Under the pieces are notes generated by a model. That model made no database searches. It had not been told where the DNA came from and saw nothing but the letters and a program-made list of their open reading frames with translations. From Pseudozyma flocculosa PF-1 (taxonomy: Eukaryota > Basidiomycota > Ustilaginomycetes > Ustilaginales > Ustilaginaceae): a DNA stretch of 64,000 nt. Below, piece by piece: positions 31,804 to 42,839 of the stretch. The DNA is taken from assembly GCF_000417875.1 (NCBI RefSeq), contig NW_006920882.1, positions 455,650-519,649 on the forward strand. Direction: 5' to 3'. Each line of letters begins with the position of its first letter. The stretch's first letter is position 1. The translations under genes and the position numbers were made by a program.

Positions 31804-32991
31804 ATGTCGATGCGACCAGGGACGTCCGGCAGCATGGGCGGCAGCGGCGACTCGCACAACGGCTCTGGAGCCGCGCCGCCGGGGATGGGCGGATCTTTGG
31901 CCGGCGTCGACCTAGGCCCTTCGATGCTCTCAGCCGCGGGCCCCGCTCCCAACTCGGGACCCTCGTACCCTGCCGGCACTGGCCCAGGAGGCACGCCCAC
32001 CACCGCGCTCAGCGTCTACCACCTCATCACGCAGCTCTGCCAGCGACCCGACCCGGCCGCGCTCGCCGCAACCTCCAGCAAGAAGTCAGCCGGCGGTGGG
32101 CCTGGCCCCTCGTCGCCCTCGCCTCCGCCCGCTTCGACGAGCGGCAGCGGCGCAACGTCCGGCGAAGGTGCGCTTGCCGCCCTTACGGCCGCCGACAGCC
32201 TGCCCGGCAGCTCGGCGCAGCGCGAGAATGCGCTGCTGGAGCTGAGCAAGAAGCGCGAGCAGTACGAGGACCTGGCGCTGGTGCTGTGGCACAGCTTCGG
32301 CGTCATGTCGTCGCTGCTGCAGGAGATTGTGTCCGTCTACCCGCTCCTGTCGCCGCCGGCGCTGACTGCGCAGGCCAGCAACCGGGTGTGCAATGCGCTG
32401 GCGCTGCTGCAGTGCGTGGCGAGCCACAGCGAGACGCGGGGCCTCTTTCTGCAGGCGCACATCCCGCTCTTCCTCTACCCCTTCCTCAACACGACGTCCA
32501 AGACGCGGCCGTTTGAGTACCTGCGTCTGACGTCGCTCGGCGTCATCGGTGCGCTGGTCAAGCAGAACGACAACTCGGACGTCATCACGTTCCTCTTGTC
32601 GACCGAGATTATCCCGCTCTGCCTGCGGATCATGGAGACGGGCTCGGAGCTCAGCAAGACGGTGGCCATCTTTATTGTGCAAAAGATCCTGCTCGACGAC
32701 ATGGGGCTGTCGTACATCTGCCAGACGTACGAGCGCTTCTACGCCGTGGGCACGGTGCTGAGCAACATGGTGGCGCAGATTGTCGAGAGCCAGGCGGTGC
32801 GGCTGCTCAAGCACGTGGTGCGCTGCTACCTCCGCCTCAGCGACAACCCGCGTGCGCGCGAGGCCCTCCGGGCGTGCCTGCCCGGCCCGCTGCGCGATGC
32901 CACGTTTTCGCAGCTGCTCAAAAACGACCACATCACGAAGCGATGCCTGGCCACGCTGCTCCTCAACCTTTCGGACCGCGTCGAGCAGTAG
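31804..32991 (+). CDS. CAF40: CCR4-NOT complex subunit CAF40/CNOT9 (Rcd1)
   Basis: Armadillo-repeat subunit of the CCR4-NOT deadenylase complex, acting in mRNA decay and translational repression. It is a single exon of 395 aa. The first ATG in frame is at 31804, preceded by a non-ATG codon. An N-terminal Gly/Ser/Pro-rich extension (about 70 residues) precedes the domain. The Rcd1 domain is very well conserved: '[24 protein letters not shown]', '[15 protein letters not shown]', '[21 protein letters not shown]', '[35 protein letters not shown]', '[33 protein letters not shown]' and '[18 protein letters not shown]'. An insertion of about 55 Ser/Pro/Ala/Gly residues interrupts the first helical repeat, between '[10 protein letters not shown]' and '[13 protein letters not shown]'. 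It has no splice signals that would remove it cleanly. The gene converges with ATP23. Confidence 0.95.
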   Translation: MSMRPGTSGSMGGSGDSHNGSGAAPPGMGGSLAGVDLGPSMLSAAGPAPNSGPSYPAGTGPGGTPTTALSVYHLITQLCQRPDPAALAATSSKKSAGGGPGPSSPSPPPASTSGSGATSGEGALAALTAADSLPGSSAQRENALLELSKKREQYEDLALVLWHSFGVMSSLLQEIVSVYPLLSPPALTAQASNRVCNALALLQCVASHSETRGLFLQAHIPLFLYPFLNTTSKTRPFEYLRLTSLGVIGALVKQNDNSDVITFLLSTEIIPLCLRIMETGSELSKTVAIFIVQKILLDDMGLSYICQTYERFYAVGTVLSNMVAQIVESQAVRLLKHVVRCYLRLSDNPRAREALRACLPGPLRDATFSQLLKNDHITKRCLATLLLNLSDRVEQ

Positions 32992-33391
32992 GCGAGGCCC
33001 AAGTGTTGGAGGCGCCACAGAGCGATGGATAGGCGCTGGCTGGGTCGAAGCGACGGATCGGAGGCGTCGGCGGCGGACAGCAAGAAGTGCGAGCGAAGGA
33101 GGAAGCAAGGTGGCGGAGCAAGGATGGAGCGGCGACGACGACCGGCATGGTGCCGATGTGCTGGCGAGTACCTGTAACACTACCCCCCAATCGATCTGGT
33201 CCGACTCTGCCGGACCCATATATTGTTATCTCCGGCCAGCCGGGCAGGCCAGCGCGATGGCCACGATTGGGCCGACGACGCCTCCGTCTGACTGCTCGTA
33301 GGCATCTAGAACGCTCTTCTTGTTTCTAGCCGGGTCGGTAAAAGTACAGGTGGGTGCTCCTTGACAAAGGTCGGGTCCAAGCGGACGATGT
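32992..33391. other. Intergenic between convergent CAF40 and ATP23
   Basis: About 400 bases holding the 3' regions of both genes, with a weak 'tatattgtta' AT patch near 33219-33228. No gene recognised. Confidence 0.5.
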
Positions 33392-34224
33392 TCAATAGAT
33401 CTGAGCCGAGACAGAAGTGGGAACAAAAGGAGGGAACGGGTCGTCTTCGGGGGTCAGTCGGGAGTACGAGCTGCGTGGCCGCGGCGGCGCACTGGGCCGT
33501 GGTGGGCTCTCACCTCGTCAAAGGGCCTGGTGTCCTTGAAGCAGCTGTCAAAGACGAGGTCGACCTCCCTCTTTGCCCTCTCGAGGTCGCCCTGGCAGGA
33601 TGGGTTGGCGGCGACGCTGAGAGCGGCTCTGCGCTTGATGCACTTCTGGAACTGTCCCTTGAGGCCGTACTCTCTCCTGCCCCACTCGCGGAGGAGGTCG
33701 CAGTCGCCGCTGAGGGTGGCAGCGCGGATCTCGCTGCAGGCGTGGTGGGCGAGGTTGTCCCAGCGCACCTTGAAGCGGCAGTGGTCGAACCAGTGTATCA
33801 TTTCGTGGGATATGGTGTTCTCGACGTGCTCCTTGGAGTAGAGCCGGTTGCTGCACAGGAGGATCGAGGAAAAGGACGTGGGCTCGCCCGGGAGCGAAGG
33901 CGAGAAGCCGCCGGCGACGGCCTTTGGGCACGTGGCGATCAGGATGGGGGGTGGTGGCGTAGGTGCTGATGGTGATGGCGACGCCGTTTGCGTCCCTGCT
34001 GCTGCAAGTATCGGCGTGGGAGATGATGACGGCGATGAGGTTGCAGAGGGAGGGACGTAGGTGGACGGGGGCGCGGCGCGCGGGTCGCACGAGAGGAGGG
34101 CGAGGTGCTTTGACATGAAGCGGATCATGGGCGAGGTGCGGAAGAGCTCGTTGGTCCACTGCTCGACGCGCTCGCGGGCCACTGTCTCGTCGCGCGTCTC
34201 TTCCGAAGGTGGTGTGGGCAGCAT
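33392..34224 (-). CDS. ATP23: ATP23 mitochondrial inner-membrane metalloprotease (2 exons)
   Basis: M76-family zinc protease of the mitochondrial intermembrane space. In yeast it processes the Atp6 precursor and chaperones F0 assembly. Exon 1 is 34224-33514 and exon 2 is only nine bases, 33400-33392 (Ile-Tyr-stop), giving 239 aa. The catalytic motif HEMIH is at residues 140-144 in 'TISHEMIHWFDHCRF'. Around it are 'CSNRLYSKEHVENT', 'RWDNLAHHACSEIRAATLSGDC', and the paired cysteines in 'CIKRRAALSV..NPSC' and 'VFDSCFKDTRPFDE'. The family ends in 'RPFDEIY' or close to it; the GTGAGA donor after GAG and the ctcag acceptor restore exactly that. Without splicing the frame runs on for about 20 unrelated residues. 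A Ser/Pro/Ala-rich insert (about residues 45-95) lies between the N-terminal helix and the protease core. The start at 34224 is the most downstream plausible ATG. Confidence 0.92.
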
Positions 34225-34777
34225 ACCTGGCGTCTGAGGAGGGATGGGTGGTTGAGGGCAGGGGAGTGATGGTGAGGGGGTGGTGAATGGAGGCAGCCTC
34301 TGCCCTCTTTTCTTGGGTGGTGCCAGCCCCGGGCCAGGTTGACTAGCTCGCCCCAGCCCCGAGCACCTTTGCCCCCGCTGCACTCCCGACTCCCGTATGG
34401 TGGCCATCCCCGGAAGACCGCGACGGCCTCAGCCAGCCCGCCCTCCCTCCACCTGCCACTGGGCCTCCGAGCAGCACAAAGACCAACACTACTCAGCCAC
34501 CCGAGCCTGCAGAACCCTGAGCTGCCCCCTTCTTCCCTCTCTCCAACCTGCGCCGCCGCCTTCATTCCCACCACTCCATCCTCTTTCCCACCACTCCATC
34601 CTCACTCTCACCCTCTCCACCGCCACGCCGTTGCCCTTCCGCCGCGCACCGCCGCGCACTTAACAGCCCTGCTAAAGATCCTTGCCCCCGGCCCTCTCCA
34701 CACACCACGCACGACAACCCGCACAGCTCCACCGGGCGCGCGCCCTCCCTGCCCTCTCCCGTGTCATCGCGCCCGCC
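34225..34777. other. Divergent promoter, ATP23 / MRE11
   Basis: About 550 bases, strongly C-rich on the + strand toward MRE11. An exact direct repeat 'cccaccactccatcctc' occurs at about 34568 and 34588. No TATA box seen. Confidence 0.5.
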
Positions 34778-37725
34778 ATGCCGCCAGCCAGGAGGGCCAC
34801 CAGGCGCACAGCCCACGGCACACAGTCGCAACAGCCTGACACCACCTTGGCCGCAGAGGACCCCGATCACGCCGGCTCGCAACACGACGCCGCAGCCCAA
34901 GACAAAGCAACGACCTCCCAGCAAACGCACGCTCGCCCCAGTCGCAGCCCGGCAGACTCTGGCGACGCACAAGACGACGGCATGCCTGCGACGCCGGAGG
35001 CAGCAGCAGATGACGGCGTTGATGGCGCTGGCGCAGGCGGTGGCGCGGACCCCGACAACGACGCCCAGCTGCCCAGCTCCACCTTTTCGGCCCGCAACGA
35101 GCGCGACCACGTCAAAATCATGCTCGCCACCGACAACCACGTCGGCTACATGGAGCGCGATCCCGTCCGTGGCCAGGACTCGATCCGCACCTTTGAAGAG
35201 ATCCTGCAGCTCGCCGTTGAGCACCAGGTCGACCTCATCCTCCTCGGCGGCGACCTCTTCCACGAAAACAAGCCGTCCAGAGCCACGCTGCACCAGGTCA
35301 TGGCACTCTTGCGCCAGTACACGCTCGGCGATCGCCCCATCCAGGTCGAGCTGCTAAGCGATCCAAACGACGGCGCGCTTCCCGGCTTTGACTTTCCTGC
35401 GGTCAACTACGAGGACCAGAACCTCAACGTCAGCATCCCCGTCTTTTCCATCCACGGCAACCACGACGACCCTCAGGGCACGGGAGAGACGGGCGCCCTC
35501 TCCGCCCTCGACCTCCTCTCGGTCTCGGGCTTGATCAACTACTTTGGCAAGGTCGAGCTGCCCTCGGACGACGCTACCGCCGCCGCACCCTCATCGCGCG
35601 CAGCCAAGGGTAGCTTCCAGGAAAAGGGCATCCGCATCAAGCCTGTGCTGCTGCAAAAGGGCAACACCAAGCTCGCCCTCTACGGCATGGGCAACATCAA
35701 GGACGAACGCATGCACTTTGAGCTCCGCGCCAACCGAGTTCGCATGTTCCGTCCGCAGGAGGATCCGGATTCGTGGTTCAACATCCTTTGCGTGCACCAG
35801 AACCGGTAAGTTGCCTTCTCTAGGTCGTGCCTGGCGACCACAACAGTTTGCTTGTCTGCTGACGCTCGCCGGTCCCATGCCTCTTGACGTCTCCACGACC
35901 GCTGCGATCACCCACAGAGTCGCTCACAATCCCAAGGCGTGCGTTCCCGAAACCATGTTTGACGACTCGGTCCACCTCGTCGTTTGGGGCCACGAGCACG
36001 AGCAGCTCATCCTGCCGCAGTCGGTGGCAGAGAAGCGCTATCACATCACCCAGCCGGGCAGCAGCATCGCCACCAGCCTGATGCCTGGCGAAGCGGTGGA
36101 GAAGTGTGTCGCCATCATCCATGTCGAGAACACCGACTTCCTCATTGAACCGATCCCCCTCAAGACGGTGCGGCCCTTTGTCATGGACGACCTGCGCCTC
36201 GACGAGGAGCTCGAGGAGCATGGTCTAGAGCCCAAGCGCGGCGACATCATGAAGCTGTTGCGCATGCGGGTCAACGAGCTCATAGACAAGGCGAGGCAAG
36301 AGTTCACCGAGAGGTTCCCGGACCGCGAGATGCCGCTGCCGCTGATCAGGCTGCGCGTCGAGTACGTGGCCAACCAGGAGATCAGCAATCCTCAGCGCTT
36401 CGGCCAGGAGTTCAACGGCAAGGTGGCCAACCCCAAGGACGTGCTGCAATTCACCAAGCGGAGGGCAGGTACCAGCGCAAAGGGTGAGTCGGAACGTGAC
36501 AAGTCTCGAAGAGGGAACGCAGAGGCCCTATCGCTCAAGGACGGCTGATCTGACTGCCCTATGCGCTCTGCTCGTACCTCTTCTCTCCACGCCCCGCACT
36601 GCAGACAATGACGCGTCCAATGCCTATGTCGACGTGACCGGGCTCGATCTGCTGCCTGCCGAGAAATTGGAGCGGGTCGACGTCGGCAAGCTGGTGCAGG
36701 AGTACCTGCAGGCGCAGAATCTCGACATCCTCAACCCAGAGGGCCTCGAGGGCGCGGTGGTCAACTTTGTGGAGAAGGACGACAAGGACGCCATCGACAG
36801 CTTCGTCAAAAAGATGCTGCGCAATACGGTCAAGGGCCTGGTGACGATTGATCCGGAAGAGGCGCAGCTGCAAAACGAGCTCGAGCGGCTGAGGCAAGAG
36901 CAGCAACGGGGTCCCAGGGCAGGCGGCGGCTCAGTCGAGGACGATGACGACGAAGATGGGCACGCTGGTCCTGCCAGGTCGGCGGCGGCCTCGAGCAGGC
37001 GCAAGCAGGCACCCGCTGCGTCGACGAGTCGCCGAGGTGGGAAGGCGGCCGCGCGCGACTCGGACGAGTCGATGATGGACGACCTTGATGCCGACGAAGA
37101 TGTCTTTGACGACGACGATGATGAGGACGAGGACGATGGCCGTGCGGGCGCCAAAGGTCGAGGAGGCTCTCGCGCATCGCCCAAGAAAGCCAGCCGTGGC
37201 AAGTCTGCCACTACGGCAGGCGGGCGGGCTGCCGCCTCTACGCCGCCGAAGACGCGCGCGGCACCGACACGAAGGGCGGCTGCCAAGGCGGCAGAGAAGA
37301 CGTTCCTGGGTCCGAGCGACGACGAAGACGACGAGGCGGAGTTCGTCGACCGTGCCGCCCCGGAGGATGTCATCATGATTGACGACGACGACGACGAGCC
37401 GGAGCCGACGCCAGCTCCCGGGGCTAGCCGGCACGCCGCAGCGCTGGGCCTCTCAACGTCTCGCACCACGACGGGGGCTCGAGGGAAAAAGGCGACTGCC
37501 AGTACGCCGGCCACGGCCAAGACTCGAGCGGCGCCCGCAAAGAAGGCGGCCGCAACAGGCTTGCGACAGTCGCAGTTGTCTTTCGGCAGTCGTCCGGCGA
37601 CGGCGACGAGGGGCCGCCACGAGGAGGTCGACGACGGCGACGAAGACGAGTTTGAAGAGCCGACGAGCACCAGGTCGAGGGCTGCCGCATCGGCCAGTAC
37701 CCGGAAGACGGCGACGAGGCGTTGA
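34778..37725 (+). CDS. MRE11: MRE11 double-strand-break repair nuclease (3 exons)
   Basis: Nuclease subunit of the Mre11-Rad50-Nbs1/Xrs2 complex, which senses and resects DNA double-strand breaks in the nucleus. Exons are 34778-35805, 35918-36483 and 36605-37725, giving 904 aa. After a low-complexity N-terminal extension of about 110 residues come the phosphoesterase motifs: 'ATDNHVGY' (Asp118 region), 'GGDLFHENKPSR', 'IHGNHDDP' (about 225-232), 'CVHQNR' and 'VVWGHEHE'. The last two are in adjacent exons joined across intron 1. The capping domain and the Mre11 DNA-binding region (LRLDEELEEHG...MKLLRMRVNELIDKA) follow. The C-terminal 300 residues alternate acidic Asp/Glu runs with basic Ala/Lys/Arg runs (GKAAARDSDES, KKAAATGLRQSQLSFG). 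They are probably disordered and DNA-binding, like the GAR/basic tails of other Mre11 proteins. Most orthologues are about 650-710 aa, so both ends are enlarged here. Confidence 0.95.
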
Positions 37726-38146
37726 AGAGCGTTCGGCGAGAGTCACCATTTAGGCACCTTGTCACCATTCCGACAGAGCAAGCGGGCACGATACCATGTA
37801 GCGCGACCAAGCCTGCGCCAGCCATCTGATCCGCTCGCACTCAATCCGACTGATGAGCCAACGACTGTGCGTGTGCCTTTTCCCGAGTTCCGCCGAAGTC
37901 GGGACGGGCGCACGAAGTGGAGTGGAGCAAGCGGCAGGAGGGATGCACGGTGGCCGCCGGTCTGGTTGCCACGCCCAACGATTTTTCTTGATTTCCAAAG
38001 CGGCCGAGCTGGTCATCTGCCATGGCGCGCTGCCACCACCACCGTGCCTCGACCCTGCCACCCAGCCTTCCAAGCCACCTCCATCTCACCACTGCTCACC
38101 ACCGCTCTAGCCACCGCCAAGGAACAACCCGCACTCACATCACGCG
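37726..38146. other. Intergenic, MRE11 to holocytochrome-c synthase
   Basis: About 420 bases holding the MRE11 3' region and the promoter of the next gene. 'ccaccaccaccgtgcc' and similar short tracts occur near 38033. No gene recognised. Confidence 0.5.
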
Positions 38147-39169
38147 ATGTGGCCCTTTGCCTCTTCCTCCGCCTCGTCGTCGACGCAGCAGCTCGAGGCC
38201 AACACCGACAAGTGTCCCGTCGACCACGAGACGAGGCTGGCCTGGCTCGCAGCCAACCCGGGCGCCTCGCACCCTTTTGCTGCCGGCGCCTCTTCTACAT
38301 CCCAGCCTTCCTCGTCCTCGGCATCACCTGCTGCCGCTGCCGCGTCGACTTCCGCATCAGCCTCGGCGACCCGTCCCACTTCCCGCGCCGACGTCGAGGA
38401 CCTCTCTCGCCTCTCTGCAGAACGCGAGGTCTCCTCGATACCCCGTCATTTCGCCTCGCCCTCGCCTACGCCATCCACCACCAATCTGGCTCCGACCACC
38501 GACAATGGCGGAGAGACTGCAGCAACTGCGGCGAGCCGGGAGGGAAGCGACGAGCCCAACTGGGTCTACCCGTCGCCGTTGCAGTTCTACAACGCCATGA
38601 AGCGCAAGTCGCAGAACCCGCAGGTCGAGGATATGGACATCGTCGTGCCCATCCACAACGCCGTCAATGAAGAGGCGTGGCGCCGCATCATGGTCTGGGA
38701 AGCGTTACGGTCCGGCTCCTCGCCCGATGCAGCCGCTGCCCGGAGCACGGCCAACGGCACAGGGCCCAACGACGTCAAGCTGCTCAACTTCCAGGGCCGA
38801 CCCCGCGACCTCACCTGGCGGGCGTGGTTCCGCACCTTGGCAGGCTACGCCCCGCCATTCGACCGGCACGATTGGACCATCGTTCGTGGCGGCAACGACG
38901 AGGAGCGCATGCGGTACATCATCGACTTTTACGGCGGTCGGAGCATCCCGAGCCCCGGGCCTTCTGGCGATGCGGCAAACGGATTGGTCAAGGCCGGCGG
39001 AGGAGGAGGAGTGGGAGGGCAGGGCGTGTCTTTCTTCCTCGACGTAAGACCTGCCCCAGACTCGGTCGAGGGCATCACGATGAGGGCAAAGAGGATGTGG
39101 CGGAAGTGGGCTCTGGGCACCGATGACCTCGGCGTCGGACCGCAGAGGAGACCGACCACCCTTCGCTGA
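38147..39169 (+). CDS. CYC3: Holocytochrome-c synthase (cytochrome c heme lyase)
   Basis: Mitochondrial intermembrane-space enzyme that attaches heme covalently to apocytochrome c (and, in some fungi, cytochrome c1). It is a single exon of 340 aa. The heme-regulatory CP motif is at residues 23-25 (DKCPVDHETR). A Ser/Ala/Thr-rich disordered segment (about 45-120) leads to the catalytic domain: 'NWVYPSPLQFYNAMKRK', 'VVPIHNAVNEEAWRRIMVWE', 'LLNFQGRPRDLTWRAWFRTLAGYAPPFDRHDWTIVR', 'RYIIDFYGG' and 'SFFLDVRPAPDS'. 'IHNAVNEEAW' contains the conserved heme-ligand His. A Gly-rich insert (GEAANGLVKAGGGGGVGGQG-like) sits between the last two strands. Specificity for cytochrome c versus c1 cannot be decided here. 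Confidence 0.95.
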   Translation: MWPFASSSASSSTQQLEANTDKCPVDHETRLAWLAANPGASHPFAAGASSTSQPSSSSASPAAAAASTSASASATRPTSRADVEDLSRLSAEREVSSIPRHFASPSPTPSTTNLAPTTDNGGETAATAASREGSDEPNWVYPSPLQFYNAMKRKSQNPQVEDMDIVVPIHNAVNEEAWRRIMVWEALRSGSSPDAAAARSTANGTGPNDVKLLNFQGRPRDLTWRAWFRTLAGYAPPFDRHDWTIVRGGNDEERMRYIIDFYGGRSIPSPGPSGDAANGLVKAGGGGGVGGQGVSFFLDVRPAPDSVEGITMRAKRMWRKWALGTDDLGVGPQRRPTTLR

Positions 39170-39410
39170 TTTCCTGTGTGCCGCGGTCGACGAAAGATGT
39201 AATCACGACCTCCACCGCTCAGTCTGTCGTCCGTCTCGAGCCGCTCTTGGCGCGTTGCGGCCACGTCCGCGCGATCTCGCATCACGGTGGGCCTATCATC
39301 TCACCCAAGAGTGCAAATTGAATGCGTGAGGAATGGCCGACGGACGAAAAGGGACATGTGTGGGCATGCTGCGAGCTCGATCGTAGGCCGGTCGGCCCTC
39401 TCCTGTGTCT

Positions 39411-41278
39411 TCAGAGCTCGACGCGCGTCTCTCTCTCCTCCCTCTCTGCCTCCTCCTTCTCCGCCCTGGCCACCGCCCCGACAACCTCTTGGGCATTCTC
39501 GGGTGCTCTACCGCCCATGCCCAGGGGCAGCGACTCCTTTTCGGCCTCGAGGACGTCGCTCTCGCTCATCTTGACCCACTCGTCGCCGTCCTCGCTGCCC
39601 TCGCCTCCGGGCCCGACCCCGCCGCGGCCTCCTTTGGTCGACGATGACGATGACGAGGGCGAGGCAGAGGTGGATGGTAGCGGAATGGTGCCGGAGCGAG
39701 CCTTGGGCGTTTCGGAGCCGTCTTTCGACTTGGCCTCGTCTATCGGTGTCGCTGTCGTCGCTGCGTCTTGCTGGATCCGTGGCACGACGTACTTTAGCAG
39801 GAAGTCGGAGATCGTCTCAAAGTACTTTGGCTGTAGTGTTCAAGCGGCAGGACAATCATGCGTGGCTGGGTCAGTGACGCACGGTCTAGGTGGCCAAAAA
39901 GGCGGCAGTGGAACTCACCTTGACGCAGGTGTCGTCTGAGAGGTTGACGAAGATGGGGTAGGCGGGGCAGAGTCAGCATACGGCCCTGAGTTTCGCCCAG
40001 GCGGCTGGGTTTGATGTCGCTCTTGATGTGTGGGACTGCTTACTATGCGTGCCATCTTCAAACGCTTTCCAGACCTTGTTGGTGCTGCGGCACTTTTCGT
40101 AGAGCGCGTCCATGTGGGATGGTGGGACCAGTTCGTCCTTTCGACCGCTGAGGAAAAGGACGGGCACATTGGGCGCAACCTTTGTGATGGCCAGGTCCGA
40201 CGACCAGAACTCGCCTGCGATGTCGGCGGTGATCGAGGACGGTCACCGCAGCTAAACGGTCAGTCGGGCTCGTAGCATGGACAGCGATGGCCTCTGCACG
40301 CTCCAGGTACCCACGACAGAGAAAGGCAAACGGCCGCACCGGTGGCAGCACGTGCGGAATGAGCTCCGGGATGCTCAGAAAGCTGCAGAAAGAGGCGTTG
40401 GGAGACGGCGGAGGGCGTTCAGCGTAAGCTGAGAATAGGCTGATGCGAGGCAGACTGGATAAGCAGCACGAGGCCTCACGTGTTTTCGAGCATGAGTGCG
40501 TGGACCTGGAGGAGCAGAGGGGGGAGAGGCGTCGGGGAGACGAGGAGGAGTGCGCGGGGTCAGTCGGGGTGGCAAGACAGAGGAAGGGGCAAGTCTGGGT
40601 GCGCAGCACAGCACGCACGCTCTTTGGGTTGCGGCTGGCGAGGTCGACGGCGATTGCGCCTCCGATGCTCTGACCATAGGCGACGACGGGCGTCTTGCTG
40701 AGCTGTGGGTGTTTGCGGATCCAGTCGAGCGAGGTTTGTGCGTCGATGCGGATGCCGTTCTCGTTTGGAGAGCCGGAAGAGTAGCCGTAACCGCGGTAGG
40801 AGAGCATGACGATGTTGCAGCCGAAGCGCTTGTACAGGACGGCAGCGAGGGGCAGGCGGTGTCCCATGTTTCCGGCGTTTGCATGGAGGAAGAGGATGGT
40901 GGGGCGGCGTGCGGCGAGGTGGGGATCGACGACGTCGGTGTGGACGATTGCGGTATGGGTGGGCGATGACTTGCGTTCGGGTTCTAGGTCTTGTTGGCTC
41001 CTGATCTGGCGTATCTTGTCGCGTGCGAGTCGGTAGCCCTGGAGCATGGCGAAGGCGCGGAGGCGCTCGCCGTCTGGGGTGGTGAGCTGGTGCTCGGTAA
41101 AGGGGATGTCAAACTCGTCTGGGGTGGCGACCTCTGTGCGCGAGCCCGGTGGGAAGGATGCGGCGTAGATGAGGGATGTCTGGTAGCGGTAGAGGAGGCC
41201 CGCGGTCGAGGCGAGCGAGACGAGGAGGATGCCGCCGAGGGCCTTTGCGAGGCCGTAGAAGGAAGGGAGGTAGCCCAT
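39411..41278 (-). CDS. Bem46/ABHD13-type alpha/beta hydrolase (6 exons)
   Basis: Serine hydrolase of the Bem46 family (yeast YNL320W, animal ABHD13), membrane-anchored and of uncertain substrate; Bem46 of S. pombe and Neurospora is linked to polarity. Exons in transcription order are 41278-40619, 40505-40480 (26 nt), 40382-40315, 40214-40044, 39935-39919 (17 nt) and 39830-39411, giving 453 aa. The start is the first ATG in frame. An N-terminal anchor (about residues 8-30) precedes 'QTSLIYAASFPPGS'. The lid and core carry 'TILFLHANAGNMGHRLP', 'YRGYGYSSGSPNE' and the nucleophile elbow 'GQSIGG'. The joined exons restore 'HALMLENT', 'FLSIPELIPHV', 'PVLFLSGRKDELVPPSHM' (catalytic Asp) and 'GTHNDTCV' (catalytic His). 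Exons 1 and 3 end at GTGCGT and GTGGGT donors. The last 100 residues are an acidic, Ser/Glu-rich tail absent from short family members. Confidence 0.88.
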
Positions 41279-41783
41279 TGCGCGGTCGTGTGTGGGGTTG
41301 GCGGATGAACCAAGGGTCGTGAGGTAGCTTTGCCGTTCCTCAGGCACGAGGGGCGGGAGGTTGTTCGGAAGGCCGCCGAGGTCGGCTTGGTCGGTGGCGG
41401 TGGTGGTGGTCGAGAGGAGTCGTGACTGTATGCCCTCTGGTTGGCCCCTGGTTGGCCTCTGGTTGGCTCTCTGAACCTGGGGCCGACCCTGACCCTGGTC
41501 CTGGCCCTGACCCTGAGGCTGGCCTGGCCTGAGCGTGGCAGGCTGTGGGCGTCGTGTTGGGTCGGCCCGTCGGCCTACCGGCTCCGATGCGGGCCCGACG
41601 CTGCTAACTATCCCTCCACATTACCGGTTGCAGCGGGCGATCAACGCAACATCGGCATTCTTAATTATTGCCCCACCGACACCCCCTTTCCTCTCTTTGC
41701 CTCCATCTTTGCCTCTGGCCAACCGCGCAGCCTTTCCCCCTCCCCACTCTCCCCCCCCGCTCCATACCTCTTTCCTTTCTGCC
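41279..41783. other. Divergent promoter, Bem46-type / SDR, with minisatellite-like tracts
   Basis: About 500 bases. At 41425-41470 a unit of about 12 bases ('ctggttggccyc') is repeated three to four times. Directly after it, 41475-41530 holds repeats of 'ctgaccctg/ctggccctg'. A 'tcttaattattgcc' AT patch near 41659 is a possible core-promoter element for the SDR gene. Confidence 0.5.
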
Positions 41784-42839
41784 ATGTCTGCCGCCACCAC
41801 CACCAACGCCGTCGACAGGCCCGTCGTTCTCCTCACTGGCTGCTCGCGCGGCCTCGGCCTCTCAGTCTTGCAACAGCTCCTCGACGGCACCACCCTCATC
41901 CCGCAAGCCAACGTCGTCGCAATCTCCCGCTCCCTCCCTCAGCCACTGTCCTCACTCCTCGAGTCCCACCCCGACTCAGTCATCCACGTGCAGGGATCCA
42001 CCACTGACGACGCCGTCTCCCAGACCGCCGTCGACCGCGCAATCGCAAAGTGGGGCCGCATCGACGCACTCATCCTCAACGCAGGCATCGTCGACGTCGC
42101 AAGGATCCAGGACCTCTCGACCGCAGACTTTGCTCACCAGCTCAACGTAAACACCGTGTCTCTCATCGCCACCATCCGCGCAGCCCTCCCCCATCTCCGC
42201 AACGCAAATGGCGGCGGCCGTGTCGTCTTCGTCAGCAGCGGCGCAGCCGTCGGCAACACGTCGGGCTGGTCGGCCTACAAGTAAGTCGTCGCCCCGCCCT
42301 CACTGCCAGACTCGACAAGAGTAAGTCAGAAAGTCTGACTGCTGTGCTGTTCCTTCTCTCTATCCCGCCGCCCATCCACAGCGCCTCCAAGGCCGCCATG
42401 AACTCCATTTGCCGCACGATGGCCAACGAAGAAAAGCAAATCGCCTGCTTTGCCGTACGGCCCGGAGTCATCGATACCGAGGTGAGCGTCCCATCCCCGC
42501 AGCAGCAGACAGACTTCCCCTTTCCACCCTTCCGCGCCCTCATTTCCCTAACCCCCAGTTTTTCCATCGTGCCCGGCTCGACGTCATCGACAGATGCAAG
42601 TCCAGATCCGTGGCGCAGGCACCCACATGGTGCCCGCCGAGTACGAGCGCTTCGTCAACATGCACAAGGAGGGCAAGCTTCTCCCTCCCCACCTCCCCGC
42701 CCACTCGCTCGCCGCTCTCGCCGTCAAGGGCAGCCGCTCGCACCCAAAGGAAAAGGGCAGCGACAAGGGCATCGGCGAGCTCGGCGGCTTCGTCAACTGG
42801 GACGCAGAAGAGCTCGCAGGGTTTAAGCTCGACACTTGA
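41784..42839 (+). CDS. Short-chain dehydrogenase/reductase (3 exons)
   Basis: NAD(P)-dependent oxidoreductase of the classical SDR family, close to the fungal sepiapterin/benzil-reductase-like group (for example yeast YIR035C). Exons are 41784-42280, 42382-42481 and 42594-42839, giving 280 aa. Visible motifs are the cofactor loop 'LLTGCSRGLG', 'LILNAGIV' (NNAG-type), the catalytic Ser in 'VVFVSSGAAVG', and the Tyr/Lys pair in 'WSAYNASKAAMN'. The latter is created only when exons 1 and 2 are joined. 'CFAVRPGVIDTE' is the PG motif after the catalytic site. The C-terminal 'GGFVNWDAEELAGF' resembles the end of YIR035C-type proteins. Substrate unknown. Confidence 0.92.

Noticed and set aside
32086..33219. 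377-codon frame antisense to CAF40
   Set aside because: Shadow of the very well conserved CAF40 frame.
36624..37670. 348-codon frame antisense to the MRE11 tail (poly-Ser)
   Set aside because: The Ser runs are the reverse complement of Asp/Glu codon runs in MRE11.
41279..41347. N-terminal extension of the Bem46-type protein by 23 codons
   Set aside because: It begins at a GTG codon; the ATG at 41278 gives the family-like N-terminal anchor directly.
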